The notes: generated by a model not told the origin, from the letters alone. Positions 46,280 through 55,247 are shown, counted from the stretch's first letter. The stretch: 64,000 bases of DNA from Flavobacterium sp. ASW18X (GCF_005144745.1 NZ_SWKK01000008.1:248001-312000); one strand, 5' to 3'. Program-made: numbers and translations.

Positions 46280-46741
46280 ATGGCAGCAGTATATAAAATA
46301 TCAGAAGAATGCTTTGATGATTCTTTTGAGTTGATAGCTATACATACCAATTTAGAGAGCTATCAACTAGCCTATTTTATAAATAGCGTCACAGATTTGC
46401 AGCTTGCACGCTCTTTTAGAGACTTGGTAGTAGACACGGTTGCCTACGCGCTTTACGAGTACAAGGATGCTATTAGTGAAGAAGATTGGTTCTTAATGGC
46501 AAATATAGCGCAAAAAGAAGACACAGGCCTAGCAGAAGGACTGTTTTCTCAAAGCAATACGCTGATTACATATCATTTATTGGAGGAACGTAAGGACATC
46601 AATTATCTTTTAAAATTGAGTGCAGAACAGACAATACAAATAAACAATGTTCTAGAACAGATAAAAAGCATACCAAAGGTGCGTATGGCTTATGCCCTAG
46701 AACCAGAAACCTTGAAATCCAAAAAAAACCTAATTTTTTAA
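46280..46741 (+). CDS. IPExxxVDY-family protein
   Basis: A 153-residue protein of a Bacteroidetes-specific family found next to rnc and pyk and named after a conserved motif near the start. The motif is degenerate here: the N-terminal region reads MAAVYKISEECFDDSFELIAIHTN. No signal peptide; mixed alpha/beta. Function unknown. The stop is 2 bp before the pyk start, so the two are probably co-transcribed. Confidence 0.7.
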   Translation: MAAVYKISEECFDDSFELIAIHTNLESYQLAYFINSVTDLQLARSFRDLVVDTVAYALYEYKDAISEEDWFLMANIAQKEDTGLAEGLFSQSNTLITYHLLEERKDINYLLKLSAEQTIQINNVLEQIKSIPKVRMAYALEPETLKSKKNLIF

Positions 46742-46743
46742 AC

Positions 46744-48186
46744 ATGCCAACAAAAAAGAAAACAAAAATAGTAGCTACCCTAGGGCCTGCTACAAGTAAA
46801 AAAGAGGTTTTAAAAGAAATGATGCTGGCTGGCGTGGATGTGTTCCGTATTAACTTTTCCCATGCCAATTATGACGACGTGCAAGAGCGTATCAAAATGA
46901 TACGCGAATTAAATGAAGAATTAGAAATAAATACTGCCATCCTTGCAGATTTACAGGGCCCTAAACTAAGGGTAGGTGTAATGGGTGGAGAAGTAGTAGT
47001 TGCCCCAGGAGATAAAATAACATTTGTTACAGGAGAACCGTTTGAAGGAAACGCCGAACGTGTTTATATGAACTATGCAAGCTTTCCGCAAGATGTAAAC
47101 CCAGGAGAGCGTATTTTACTAGATGATGGTAAGTTAATTTTCCAAGTAGAAGCTACCAATAAAAAGGATGAGGTTATTGCTAAGGTAATCCAAGGTGGTC
47201 CTTTAAAATCTAAGAAAGGGGTAAACCTACCTAACACCAATATTTCCTTACCGGCATTAACCGAGAAAGATATTAAAGACGCCATTTTTGCTGTGAAACA
47301 AGATGTGGATTGGATTGCATTATCTTTTGTGCGTTTTAGCCAAGATTTAATAGACTTACAAAATTTAATAAAAGAGCATTCTGAATTTAAGATTCCTATT
47401 GTTGCTAAAATAGAGAAGCCAGAAGCTGTAGAGAATATTGATAAAATAGTAGCTTATTGCGATGGTTTAATGGTTGCTCGTGGAGATTTAGGGGTAGAAG
47501 TACCTGCTCAAGAGGTTCCATTAATCCAAAAACAATTGGTGCTACGTGCCAAAAAAGCTAGGATTCCTGTAATTATTGCGACACAAATGATGGAAACCAT
47601 GATTACTAGCCTTACACCAACCAGAGCAGAGGTGAATGATGTGGCCAATTCTGTTATGGATGGTGCAGACGCAGTTATGCTTTCTGGAGAGACCTCTGTA
47701 GGTAATTATCCAGTACAAGTAATAGAGAAGATGGCCAGTATTTTGGAAAGTGTAGAAAATTCTGAATTAATACATGTACCGCAGACGCCACCCCATATTA
47801 AGACAAGAAGGTATATTACCAAATCAGTATGTTACCATGCAGCCTTGATGGCCAATGAAATTAAAGCGAAAGCTATTTCTACCTTAACCAACAGTGGCTA
47901 TACTGCTTTTCAAATTTCAGCATGGAGACCAAGTGCACATATTTTAGTATTTACGTCTAATAGACGTATTCTAAACCAATTAAATCTACTTTGGGGAGTA
48001 AAAGCATTTTACTACGATAGGTACGTTTCTACAGATGAGACTATAGAAGACGTAAATAAAATAGCCTGCAAAAAAGGGTTTTTAGAAGTTGGGGATATGC
48101 TTATTAGCCTAGCAGCAATGCCTATTAAAGAAAAGGGTATGGTAAATACACTTAGGGTAACAGAAATAGAGAGTTGCAATCTTTAA
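46744..48186 (+). CDS. pyk: Pyruvate kinase
   Basis: Pyk makes ATP and pyruvate from phosphoenolpyruvate and ADP at the end of glycolysis. The 480-residue protein begins TKIVATLGPATSKKEVLKEM, then FRINFSHANYDD, LADLQGPKLRVG, the active-site region IVAKIEKPEAVENID (catalytic Lys, about residue 219), MVARGDLGVEVP, IIATQMMETM and DAVMLSGETSVGNYP. The C-terminal regulatory domain (about 350-480) is complete. Its 3' end overlaps that of the convergent PAS gene by 4 bp, without a terminator hairpin. Confidence 0.97.
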   Translation: MPTKKKTKIVATLGPATSKKEVLKEMMLAGVDVFRINFSHANYDDVQERIKMIRELNEELEINTAILADLQGPKLRVGVMGGEVVVAPGDKITFVTGEPFEGNAERVYMNYASFPQDVNPGERILLDDGKLIFQVEATNKKDEVIAKVIQGGPLKSKKGVNLPNTNISLPALTEKDIKDAIFAVKQDVDWIALSFVRFSQDLIDLQNLIKEHSEFKIPIVAKIEKPEAVENIDKIVAYCDGLMVARGDLGVEVPAQEVPLIQKQLVLRAKKARIPVIIATQMMETMITSLTPTRAEVNDVANSVMDGADAVMLSGETSVGNYPVQVIEKMASILESVENSELIHVPQTPPHIKTRRYITKSVCYHAALMANEIKAKAISTLTNSGYTAFQISAWRPSAHILVFTSNRRILNQLNLLWGVKAFYYDRYVSTDETIEDVNKIACKKGFLEVGDMLISLAAMPIKEKGMVNTLRVTEIESCNL

Positions 48187-48704
48187 GCAACCTCTTTTTC
48201 TAATGCAATAAAATTGACTAAATGGCCTTCTGTGTTCCAAACTGGGAGGCCTTTTATCCAACAATTATAAGGAGCACCATTTTTACGGTAGTTTACCACT
48301 ACAGCTTCAAAAGGTTGTTCTGCTTGTATAGCATTTCTAATCTGTCTGTTTATTTCTGGATTTGTTTTAGCTCCTTGGAACATTTTTGGAGTTCTACCTT
48401 TTACTTCACTTACTAAGTAACCATTCATTTGTGGCATATTACTGCTAGCATGTACAATGGTTAAATCTGGTTTAGTAACTACAATGACCCGGTCTTTATC
48501 TAACAATTCTTGTTTAAAATCTATTTTACTAGTCCATAATCGTTGCTTGGCTAGAACTTGTAGTTGTTGTACGTCCAAAAGTTTATTTTGAATGGAAGAA
48601 TATCCCAAAGAAAATTGGTCCCAAGAAAATAATGGCAAACCTGCTCCCTTTACAGAATTGTAAAATTTTTTTGCCGCTTCATCGTAATTTTTAAACTCCT
48701 TCAT
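48183..48704 (-). CDS. Stand-alone PAS/LOV-like domain protein
   Basis: A 173-residue soluble protein with one PAS domain (about residues 68-173) and no kinase or other output domain. The domain resembles LOV photosensors in its GRTPKMFQGAKTNPEI segment (compare the LOV signature GRNCRFLQ), INRQIRNAIQAEQPFE and VVVNYRKNGAPYNCWI. The flavin-adduct cysteine is replaced by proline (Pro106), so a classic photocycle is not possible. Whether it binds flavin or another ligand is open. Residues 1-65 are helical and may be a dimerisation part. It converges on pyk. Confidence 0.75.
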   Translation of the reverse strand: MKEFKNYDEAAKKFYNSVKGAGLPLFSWDQFSLGYSSIQNKLLDVQQLQVLAKQRLWTSKIDFKQELLDKDRVIVVTKPDLTIVHASSNMPQMNGYLVSEVKGRTPKMFQGAKTNPEINRQIRNAIQAEQPFEAVVVNYRKNGAPYNCWIKGLPVWNTEGHLVNFIALEKEVA

Positions 48705-48853
48705 ACTCCAATAGTAGATAAATAATCTATAAGCACTGATAATCAGAGAGCTGTTTAACGTTTTTGTCCAAAAAAATTATGATTTATTGGCATGTTAAGA
48801 ACTGTAAGTTTAAACAAGATTTAGGGACTAAAAGGCAATAAATATTGATTTTA

Positions 48854-49711
48854 ATGGAACATATTAAGTATGAATATCATCGCCCTAGAGAAAATGCATT
48901 CTTAGGTTTATCTACAGATATTAAGCAAGACGATGCATATTTTCCTGTTCGGGATCATACCATTAAAATTTTGTGGAATCGTAATACAGCACCTGTACAA
49001 GTTTGTGTGGATGATTACACCATCACCTTAAAACCCAATCAGCTCGTATCTATAACTTATTTGCAAGAAGTGAGCTTTAGCAAAACGCAATTACCGTTAA
49101 CATCCTTTTCGTTTAACAGAGAGTTTTATTGCATAATAGACCATGACGAAGAAGTAAGCTGCAATGGAATTTTGTTTTTTGGTACACAAGATTTGCCTAT
49201 AGTTAGTATTCCATATACGTTACAACAGCGCTTTGAAACCCTTTTTAGTGTTTTTGTAGAGGAGTTTACAACTCCTGATAAGATTCAAGGGCAAATGCTG
49301 CAAATGCTTTTAAAGCGATTAATTATAATGGTTACCCGCTTGGCCAAAGAGCAACTCATAGTTAAAGCACTAAATAATGACCAGATAGAAACGATTAGGA
49401 AATTCAATGTTTTGGTAGACATACATTATAAAACCAAACGGAAAGTGAGTGATTATGCAGAATTATTACATAAATCTCCTAAGACCTTATCTAACCTTTT
49501 TGCTATCTATAATCAGAAAACACCACAACATATAATTCTAGAACGCTTGGCATTAGAGGCTAAGCGCTTAATGAATTTTACAGATAAACAGAACCAAGAA
49601 ATTGCTTACGAACTTGGTTTTAATGATCCTGCACATTTTAGTCGTTTTTTTAAAAAAATGACACAGTTTACTCCCTCAGAATACCGCAATTCTCAATTAA
49701 TGCAAGCATAA
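48854..49711 (+). CDS. AraC-family transcriptional regulator
   Basis: A 285-residue regulator with an N-terminal sensing domain (about 1-165) and a C-terminal AraC-type pair of helix-turn-helix motifs (about 185-282): DYAELLHKSPKTLSNLFAIY and NQEIAYELGFNDPAHFSRFFKKMTQFTPSEYR, the latter being the family's second signature. I used ATG 48854; a TTG three codons upstream is unlikely. It lies just before a three-gene module (50-residue protein, AhpD-like, cupredoxin-like) that it probably controls. Confidence 0.88.
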   Translation: MEHIKYEYHRPRENAFLGLSTDIKQDDAYFPVRDHTIKILWNRNTAPVQVCVDDYTITLKPNQLVSITYLQEVSFSKTQLPLTSFSFNREFYCIIDHDEEVSCNGILFFGTQDLPIVSIPYTLQQRFETLFSVFVEEFTTPDKIQGQMLQMLLKRLIIMVTRLAKEQLIVKALNNDQIETIRKFNVLVDIHYKTKRKVSDYAELLHKSPKTLSNLFAIYNQKTPQHIILERLALEAKRLMNFTDKQNQEIAYELGFNDPAHFSRFFKKMTQFTPSEYRNSQLMQA

Positions 49712-49805
49712 GGGAAAAATTGGTAAGAGGTCGGGAAATTCGTCATAACCCTTGCCTGTTTTACTACCGCATCTTTGTAGTGTAAAAATTAGTAAAGCAT
49801 TACAA

Positions 49806-49958
49806 ATGGCATACAATAAATTATTTAACCTGATTAGCATTTTTACCAGCGCAAGGCGCCCTGAGGTAAAAGAATTAAATGCCGTAGCGCATTGTGAGAA
49901 CCAATACCATCATGATTTTTATTGTGATGCGGAGAAACCTTTTATAGCAAATTTTTAA
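49806..49958 (+). CDS. Small protein, 50 residues, His/Cys-rich C-terminal half
   Basis: A short frame beginning MAYNKLFNLISIFTSARRPE and containing HCENQYHHDFYCD (about residues 27-39), a cluster of three His and two Cys that could bind metal. The stop is 19 bp before the AhpD-like gene, and a promoter-like CATCTTTG (one base off TAnnTTTG) with TTG 15 nt before it lies upstream at about 49752-49777. I do not recognise it; a real small gene is likely but not proven. Confidence 0.5.
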   Translation: MAYNKLFNLISIFTSARRPEVKELNAVAHCENQYHHDFYCDAEKPFIANF

Positions 49959-49977
49959 TACTTAAAAACATAATAAC

Positions 49978-50523
49978 ATGAGTACATTTTCACCATTAAA
50001 AAGAGATGAAGTAAGCGAGGGTAACCAAGCAATTTTTGACAACCTAGAGAAAGCATTAGGCTTTGTGCCAAATCTTTACGCAACATACGCGCATTCTAAC
50101 AACGCATTGGCAAACTATTTAACCTTTGCAAATGCAAAAACATCTTTAAGCGCAAAACAGAAAGAGGTAGTAAACCTTGCGGTAAGCCAAGTAAACAATT
50201 GTGCTTATTGTTTAGCAGCACACACGGCAATTGGTAAAATGAATGGTTTTACAGACGAGCAAATCTTAGAATTAAGGAGTGGAAAAGCTTCTTTTGATAA
50301 CAAATTAGATGCTTTAGCAAAATTAGCTAAGAATGTAACAGAAAACAGAGGGGCTACAGACCAAGCGGTTGTAGATAACTTTTTGGCAAGTGGCTTTACC
50401 AAAGAAAATTTAATAGACACTTTAGTACTTGTAGGAGACAAAACCATTTCTAATTACATACATAGTACTACTAGAGTTGCAGTAGATTTTCCTGAGGCAA
50501 AACCTTTAGAAGCAGCGATTTAA
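49978..50523 (+). CDS. AhpD-like carboxymuconolactone decarboxylase family protein
   Basis: A 181-residue AhpD/CMD protein with the redox motif NNCAYCLAAHTAIGK (CxxC, about residues 72-75, followed by His). The N-terminus FSPLKRDEVSEGNQAIFDNL and GFVPNLYATYAHS are typical of the alkylhydroperoxidase-like subfamily. Second such gene in the window (first at 16855-17457). It is probably co-transcribed with the small upstream gene and the cupredoxin-like gene 34 bp downstream. Confidence 0.88.
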   Translation: MSTFSPLKRDEVSEGNQAIFDNLEKALGFVPNLYATYAHSNNALANYLTFANAKTSLSAKQKEVVNLAVSQVNNCAYCLAAHTAIGKMNGFTDEQILELRSGKASFDNKLDALAKLAKNVTENRGATDQAVVDNFLASGFTKENLIDTLVLVGDKTISNYIHSTTRVAVDFPEAKPLEAAI

Positions 50524-50557
50524 CCTATTAATTAATTCAAATTAAAAACTTTATACA

Positions 50558-50947
50558 ATGAAAAATCTAATTTTAATTTTAGCAGTGGTATTAGGATTAA
50601 ACACTGCAGTACAGGCACAAGATAAGATGATGGACAAAAAAGTAAAAACCATCACCTTAGAACAAACTCCAGGAGAATTTACCAAAAAGGAATTAACGGT
50701 GAAGGAAGGGACTTATATTTTTGAAATCGTGAATAACGGTGTAGACCACAATGTAGGGTTTGTTTTGGTAGAAAAGGGAAAAGATGTAAGTAAGCCAGAG
50801 AACCATATACAGACTGCTTATGTAACTGCTCCTGTGGGTACAGATTCTAGAGAAGTATCTAAACCAACAACCTTAACAAAAGGTGAGTATGTGTATTTTT
50901 GTCCATTAAATCCTACGGCAACAGATAACATCTTGGTCGTTAAATAA
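50558..50947 (+). CDS. Secreted cupredoxin-like protein
   Basis: A 129-residue protein with a signal peptide (about 1-21, ending AVQAQ) and a beta-sandwich domain that resembles blue copper proteins: VKEGTYIFEIVNNGVDHNVGFVLV (the first copper histidine would be in DHN) and VYFCPLNPTATDN (Cys at the expected place). The second histidine and the methionine after the cysteine are missing, so type 1 copper binding is doubtful. Periplasmic location. Closed by a bidirectional terminator shared with the tetR gene. Confidence 0.7.
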   Translation: MKNLILILAVVLGLNTAVQAQDKMMDKKVKTITLEQTPGEFTKKELTVKEGTYIFEIVNNGVDHNVGFVLVEKGKDVSKPENHIQTAYVTAPVGTDSREVSKPTTLTKGEYVYFCPLNPTATDNILVVK

Positions 50948-50964
50948 GACCAATTTATTCATAG

Positions 50965-50995
50965 AAAAAAGGCTTGCCATTGGCAAGCCTTTTTT
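50965..50995. terminator. Bidirectional terminator between cupredoxin-like gene and tetR
   Basis: AAAAAAGGCTTGCC (50965-50978), loop ATT, GGCAAGCCTTTTTT (50982-50995). A- and T-runs on both sides allow termination from both strands. Confidence 0.85.
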
Positions 50996-51573
50996 TATAA
51001 CAACTGTACATCTTGTAATACAGAAGGTACTACACTTTTAGCCAAATGGATTGGCCAATCGTTCTCATGCAGATAGGTTTCCATCATTGCACTTTGAAAA
51101 AGCATATAAATAGCTCCAGATATTTTTTCGGTTTCTGCTTTAGAAACATTGGCGACGGTTCTCCCTACAATTTCTCCTAAGAAGAAAAGGAGTTCCTTTT
51201 TTTGTTTTTTTATAAGGTTCCAAATCTCTTCTTCTTCCTTAGTAATTTCACTAAGAGTTTTTAAGCCCCAATCTCCGCAAAAAGGCGCTTCTCTGTACCT
51301 ATCCCTTACGTAGTCAAAAATACCCAATAGCTGTTGTTTGCTATCCGTTTTTTCCGCAATAAACTCTTTTAAACCCAACATAAATTTATCGTGCCTATCA
51401 TTTAAATAGGCCATACATATATCTTCTTTAGATTTAAAATGATGATAAAGCGTTGCTTTGGCAATATCACTCTTTGCTACAATCTCATTTACGCCAGTTC
51501 TATTGTAACCCTGAGTATAAAAAAGATGAGCAGCAGTAGCAGTAATATGCTCTTTAATATTACTTCTCTTCAA
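50995..51573 (-). CDS. TetR-family transcriptional regulator
   Basis: A 192-residue repressor-type protein. The helix-turn-helix lies in residues about 25-50 (GVNEIVAKSDIAKATLYHHF), followed by SKEDICMAYLNDRHDKF and a ligand-binding C-terminal domain, similar to the AcrR/YcdC group. It converges on the AhpD/cupredoxin module and follows dinB in the same direction. The target is not evident; an imperfect inverted repeat upstream (51587-51602) may be its own operator. Confidence 0.88.
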   Translation of the reverse strand: MKRSNIKEHITATAAHLFYTQGYNRTGVNEIVAKSDIAKATLYHHFKSKEDICMAYLNDRHDKFMLGLKEFIAEKTDSKQQLLGIFDYVRDRYREAPFCGDWGLKTLSEITKEEEEIWNLIKKQKKELLFFLGEIVGRTVANVSKAETEKISGAIYMLFQSAMMETYLHENDWPIHLAKSVVPSVLQDVQLL

Positions 51574-51586
51574 TTGTTAATGTGTG

Positions 51587-51602
51587 TTTAGTTACCGCTA
51601 AA
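51587..51602. promoter_or_regulatory. Inverted repeat upstream of tetR, possible operator
   Basis: TTTAG-TTACCG-CTAAA (51587-51602), 5-bp arms, 14 bp before the tetR start codon. Short and unproven. Confidence 0.3.
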
Positions 51603-51606
51603 GTAC

Positions 51607-52704
51607 TTAAAATTCAAATTTTAACTGAAATGTGATTGTTGAATTAGGCGATGCATTGCTTTTTTCTGTATTTAAGCTTGATAAGGATATGCCTAGCAAC
51701 CTTACAGAATTCTCTAGAGGAGATTGGTAAAGTAATTCTTTAGTGTGTTCTAAAATTAGACTTTTATCAGAAATATAAAAAGGGAGCGTTTTACTACGTG
51801 TTTGTAGTGTAAAATCACTGTATTTAATTTTTAGTGTGACGGTTTTCCCAGATAGTTTGTTTTTTTTAAGTCGTTTTTCTAGTTCTTGCGCTATATTTTC
51901 TAGGCGTTCTAACATAAATATTTCACTGCTCAAATTTTCGCTGAACGTACGCTCCGCTCCTACAGATTTAGGTGTTCTATAGGGTTTAACTTCACTTAAA
52001 TGAATACCCCGTACTACGTTATAATAGTGTTGACCACTCTTACCGAATTCTTCATTTAAAAATTGGAGCGACTTCTTTTTTAAATCGGCCCCAGTAAAAA
52101 TGCCAAGTTTGTACATTTTTTCTGCCGTAACCTTACCCACACCGTAAAATTTACGTATGTCTAATGCAGCCAAAAAGGCAATTACTTCTTCTGGATTTAC
52201 CGTTTTTTGACCATTGGGTTTGTTGTAATCACTAGCAACCTTGGCAATAAATTTATTAATGCTAATCCCAGCGGACGACGTAAGCCCAGTTGTATCTAAA
52301 ATCCTTTGCCTAATCTCTTGGGCAATGAGCGTTGCAGACGGATTTCCTTTTTTATTTTGAGTAACGTCTAGGTAAGCTTCATCCAAGGAAAGAGGTTCTA
52401 CTAAGTCCGTATACTCAAAAAACACCTGTCTTATTTGTTGAGAAATTTCTTTGTAACGGTCAAATCTAGGTTTTACAAAAATAAGTTCAGGACAATTTTT
52501 TTTAGCCAAGTAGCCAGACATCGCACTACGTACCCCATATTTACGTGCTTCATAACTTGCAGCAGAGACTACACCACGTTTTGCGCCGCCACCCACGGCA
52601 ATAGGTTTTCCCATTAAACTAGGATTGTCTTTTTGCTCAACGGAAGCATAAAAGGCGTCCATGTCTACATGTATTATTTTTCTAAGCGGAAAACTAAATT
52701 CCAT
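51607..52704 (-). CDS. dinB: DNA polymerase IV
   Basis: A 365-residue Y-family translesion polymerase. It has IIHVDMDAFYASVEQKDNPSL at the N-terminus, the catalytic pair in EPLSLDEAYLDVT (about residue 106), the helix-hairpin-helix region KFYGVGKVTAEKMYKLGI and a C-terminal little-finger domain. I chose the ATG at 52704 (MEFSFPLRKI) because the upstream ATG at 52740 would overlap the divergent CYTH gene (starts 52732) and adds non-family residues. No SOS box was recognised. Confidence 0.93.
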   Translation of the reverse strand: MEFSFPLRKIIHVDMDAFYASVEQKDNPSLMGKPIAVGGGAKRGVVSAASYEARKYGVRSAMSGYLAKKNCPELIFVKPRFDRYKEISQQIRQVFFEYTDLVEPLSLDEAYLDVTQNKKGNPSATLIAQEIRQRILDTTGLTSSAGISINKFIAKVASDYNKPNGQKTVNPEEVIAFLAALDIRKFYGVGKVTAEKMYKLGIFTGADLKKKSLQFLNEEFGKSGQHYYNVVRGIHLSEVKPYRTPKSVGAERTFSENLSSEIFMLERLENIAQELEKRLKKNKLSGKTVTLKIKYSDFTLQTRSKTLPFYISDKSLILEHTKELLYQSPLENSVRLLGISLSSLNTEKSNASPNSTITFQLKFEF

Positions 52705-52731
52705 ACTCAAAATTAACCTATATTTAGCTAG

Positions 52732-53205
52732 ATGGAGCACTTAGAAATAGAACGTAAGTTTTTGGTCCTTTCCGATGCTTACAAAACAGCAGCCAGACAA
52801 AAAGATAGACTGGTGCAGGGTTACTTAAATACGCATCCAGAACGGACGGTTAGAGTGCGTATAATGAATGATAAAGCCTTTATAACGGTGAAAGGCCCTA
52901 CTAATGATGCTGGAACATCTAGATTTGAGTGGGAGATGAATATCCCTGTAGAAGAGGCTACCAATTTAATTGATTTGTGTGAAACAGGAATTTTAGAAAA
53001 ATACCGTTACAGAGTGCCCGTTGGCAACCATATTTTTGAGGTGGATGAATTCTTGGGCGAGAATAAAGGCTTGGTAGTGGCAGAAATAGAGCTCCAACAT
53101 GAAGATGAAAAATTTACCAAACCAGAATGGTTGGGAGAAGAAGTGACAGGGAACAAAGCATACTATAATTCTGCTTTAACCAAAAAACCATTTTCTCAGT
53201 GGTAA
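52732..53205 (+). CDS. CYTH-domain protein
   Basis: A 157-residue CYTH-fold protein, the family of adenylate cyclase class IV and thiamine triphosphatase/inorganic triphosphatases, which act on triphosphate groups with divalent metal. The N-terminal ExExK motif is in LEIERKFLVL (residues about 4-9), with the Arg/Lys strands RTVRVRIMNDKAFITVKG and IELQHEDEKF. An inorganic triphosphatase role is most likely for bacterial stand-alone members. Divergent from dinB. Confidence 0.88.
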   Translation: MEHLEIERKFLVLSDAYKTAARQKDRLVQGYLNTHPERTVRVRIMNDKAFITVKGPTNDAGTSRFEWEMNIPVEEATNLIDLCETGILEKYRYRVPVGNHIFEVDEFLGENKGLVVAEIELQHEDEKFTKPEWLGEEVTGNKAYYNSALTKKPFSQW

Positions 53206-53245
53206 ACTTTTACTCATATGTTCAAACTTTAATTAGAATAGCATA

Positions 53246-53283
53246 AAAAAACCTGTAATGACCAATTGCATTACAGGTTTTTT
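53246..53283. terminator. Bidirectional terminator between CYTH and hydrolase genes
   Basis: AAAAAACCTGTAATG (53246-53260) and CATTACAGGTTTTTT (53269-53283) with an 8-nt loop, 41 bp past the CYTH stop and 18 bp past the hydrolase stop. Confidence 0.85.
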
Positions 53284-53300
53284 ATAATGGGTTGGTAAGC

Positions 53301-55247
53301 TTATTGCAATACTGTAAACTCAATATTAGAATCTGTAAATACCGTATGCGTCTGGGTTTTAAAGTCAGCTTCTTCTGCTTTAAAAATATTATCCACATAG
53401 GTTTGCGGATTTAAATCGATAAGCGGGAACCACGTGCTTTGAACCTGTATCTGCAATTTGTGGCCTTTTTTAAAGGTATGGAATACGTCTTGCAGTTTTA
53501 TATTGACAGCAGTTTTTTCATTAGGTATAAAAGGTTCTGGAGTAGTAAAACTATTTCGAAAACGACCGCGTAAAACCTCACTACGTACCATTAGATGATA
53601 GTTGCTCATTTCTAGGTGGTCTTGCATTTCTTCATTGGTTTCTGCATCATCCGGGTGTACATCTATCACCTTAACAATCCAATCCGCCGCTGTGCCCGTA
53701 GTGGCTACTTGCAGGTTGGCTAAAATTGGACCTGCAAGGGTTAGTTCCTCTGTTAATTCATCAGTCTCAAATACTAAAACATCTGCACGTCTTGCTGCAA
53801 ATCGTTGGTCGTCTGTCATATATTTTCTAGGAGTAAACACAGATTTAATGTCCTCAGAATAGGGAACTGGCTTGTTAATATCACTCACAAATTCCACCTT
53901 GTTATCAGCTGTTTTTGTTGGTGTTAGCTCTTGATTAGGACTTAGATAAAACGCTTTTTTGGTGGTATTTTGTGGAGGCCAAGCCTCAAACTGATTCCAT
54001 TCTTTTTTACCAGAATCATATACATAAGCCTCTGGTAGACCTGTATTTCCATCTCCTTTTTCTTTTAAAAAGTGATTAAAGAATTTAGTTTCTATTTTAT
54101 CTTGGAAAAACTCAGAAATAGAATCGCCAAAGTAATAATTACCTACTAGGTTTCTACCATTTCTACGAGCCCATCTTCCGTGGTCCCAAGGGCCAAATAC
54201 CATGGTATTATAAGCACCAGTATTGTGTTTTTCTATGTTTTTGTAGGTTTCTAAGGGTCCATATAAATCTTCAGCATCAAACCAGCCCCCAACAATCATG
54301 GTAGCTACGTGAGATTTGGTCTTGTTCAAATGTTGAATGAGACCTCTGCTTTGCCACATTTCATCATAATTAGGATGTTCTTTCAGCTCATTCCAGAAAA
54401 AGTCATCCGTTACACCTTCTGGCCGCATTTTTTTATTATCCGCAGTTTCATATTCAAAAAAGCGGTCCAAATTTTTTAGAGGGCCTTGGTCTAAGAAAAA
54501 TTGATACTGGTCTTTAGTACCTAAATCTGGCAAGGTGTACCAGGCTGTATCTACGGGGCTATCGCCGTTAGGTCTAGGCGTACCAAATAAAGATGTTGCT
54601 CTAAAATAGCTTAACATGTAAGCGCCATTGTGGTGAAAGTCATCAAAGAAAAAATCGCCAATACAGGCTTGTGGAGAGGCGGCTTTAAGAGCAGGATGAG
54701 CATCTATTGTAGCATAGGTTGAGTAGTATCCTGGGTAAGAAATACCCCAAATACCAACGCGGCCATTATTGTGTTCCACATTATTAATTAACCAATCTAT
54801 GGTATCGTAGGTATCCGTACTTTCATCTATTTGGTCCTTACTTGTTTTATTGGGGATGTAAGCTCGCATGTTTTCATAATGTCCTTCACTCTTCCAACGG
54901 CCACGTACATCTTGGTACACTACAATGTAACCTTCTTGCATCATGTTGATATTCGGCGCAATTTTAGTTTTGAATTTACCATCGCCATAGGGTTGACTGC
55001 TATAGGGAGTACGCTGCATAATAATAGGATACTCCTTAGATGTATCCTTAGGAGTGTAGATGGTGGTGTGTAATTTTACACCATCTCTCATGCTAATAGC
55101 TACTTCCTTTTTGGTGTAGTTTTCTTGTACGTAGTTTTCTGAAATTTCTGTGGTGCTAGGGTCAGCAGTTTTGTTGGTTTTTTTGCAAGATTGAAGTGTG
55201 CAAAGTACCAAGGCGGTCATCCCTAAGGATTTTAAAAAATGAGTCAT
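53301..55247 (-). CDS. CocE/NonD-family hydrolase lipoprotein
   Basis: A 648-residue alpha/beta-hydrolase of the S15/CocE group (cocaine esterase, glutaryl-7-ACA acylase). It has a lipoprotein signal with Cys21 (LQSC). The nucleophile is in GIWGISYPGYYST (GxSYxG, about residue 172), GPWDHGRWARR provides the histidine and VGGWFDAEDLYG the acid. A C-terminal jelly-roll domain (about 420-640) is typical of the family. It acts on ester or amide bonds of small molecules or peptides; the substrate is unknown. It starts 268 bp after the RND operon; the gap holds a candidate RNA. Confidence 0.9.
   Translation of the reverse strand: MTHFLKSLGMTALVLCTLQSCKKTNKTADPSTTEISENYVQENYTKKEVAISMRDGVKLHTTIYTPKDTSKEYPIIMQRTPYSSQPYGDGKFKTKIAPNINMMQEGYIVVYQDVRGRWKSEGHYENMRAYIPNKTSKDQIDESTDTYDTIDWLINNVEHNNGRVGIWGISYPGYYSTYATIDAHPALKAASPQACIGDFFFDDFHHNGAYMLSYFRATSLFGTPRPNGDSPVDTAWYTLPDLGTKDQYQFFLDQGPLKNLDRFFEYETADNKKMRPEGVTDDFFWNELKEHPNYDEMWQSRGLIQHLNKTKSHVATMIVGGWFDAEDLYGPLETYKNIEKHNTGAYNTMVFGPWDHGRWARRNGRNLVGNYYFGDSISEFFQDKIETKFFNHFLKEKGDGNTGLPEAYVYDSGKKEWNQFEAWPPQNTTKKAFYLSPNQELTPTKTADNKVEFVSDINKPVPYSEDIKSVFTPRKYMTDDQRFAARRADVLVFETDELTEELTLAGPILANLQVATTGTAADWIVKVIDVHPDDAETNEEMQDHLEMSNYHLMVRSEVLRGRFRNSFTTPEPFIPNEKTAVNIKLQDVFHTFKKGHKLQIQVQSTWFPLIDLNPQTYVDNIFKAEEADFKTQTHTVFTDSNIEFTVLQ

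Noticed and set aside
52705-52740. Upstream start for dinB at 52740
   Set aside because: Would overlap the divergent CYTH gene and add twelve residues not seen in the family; ATG 52704 gives the expected N-terminus.
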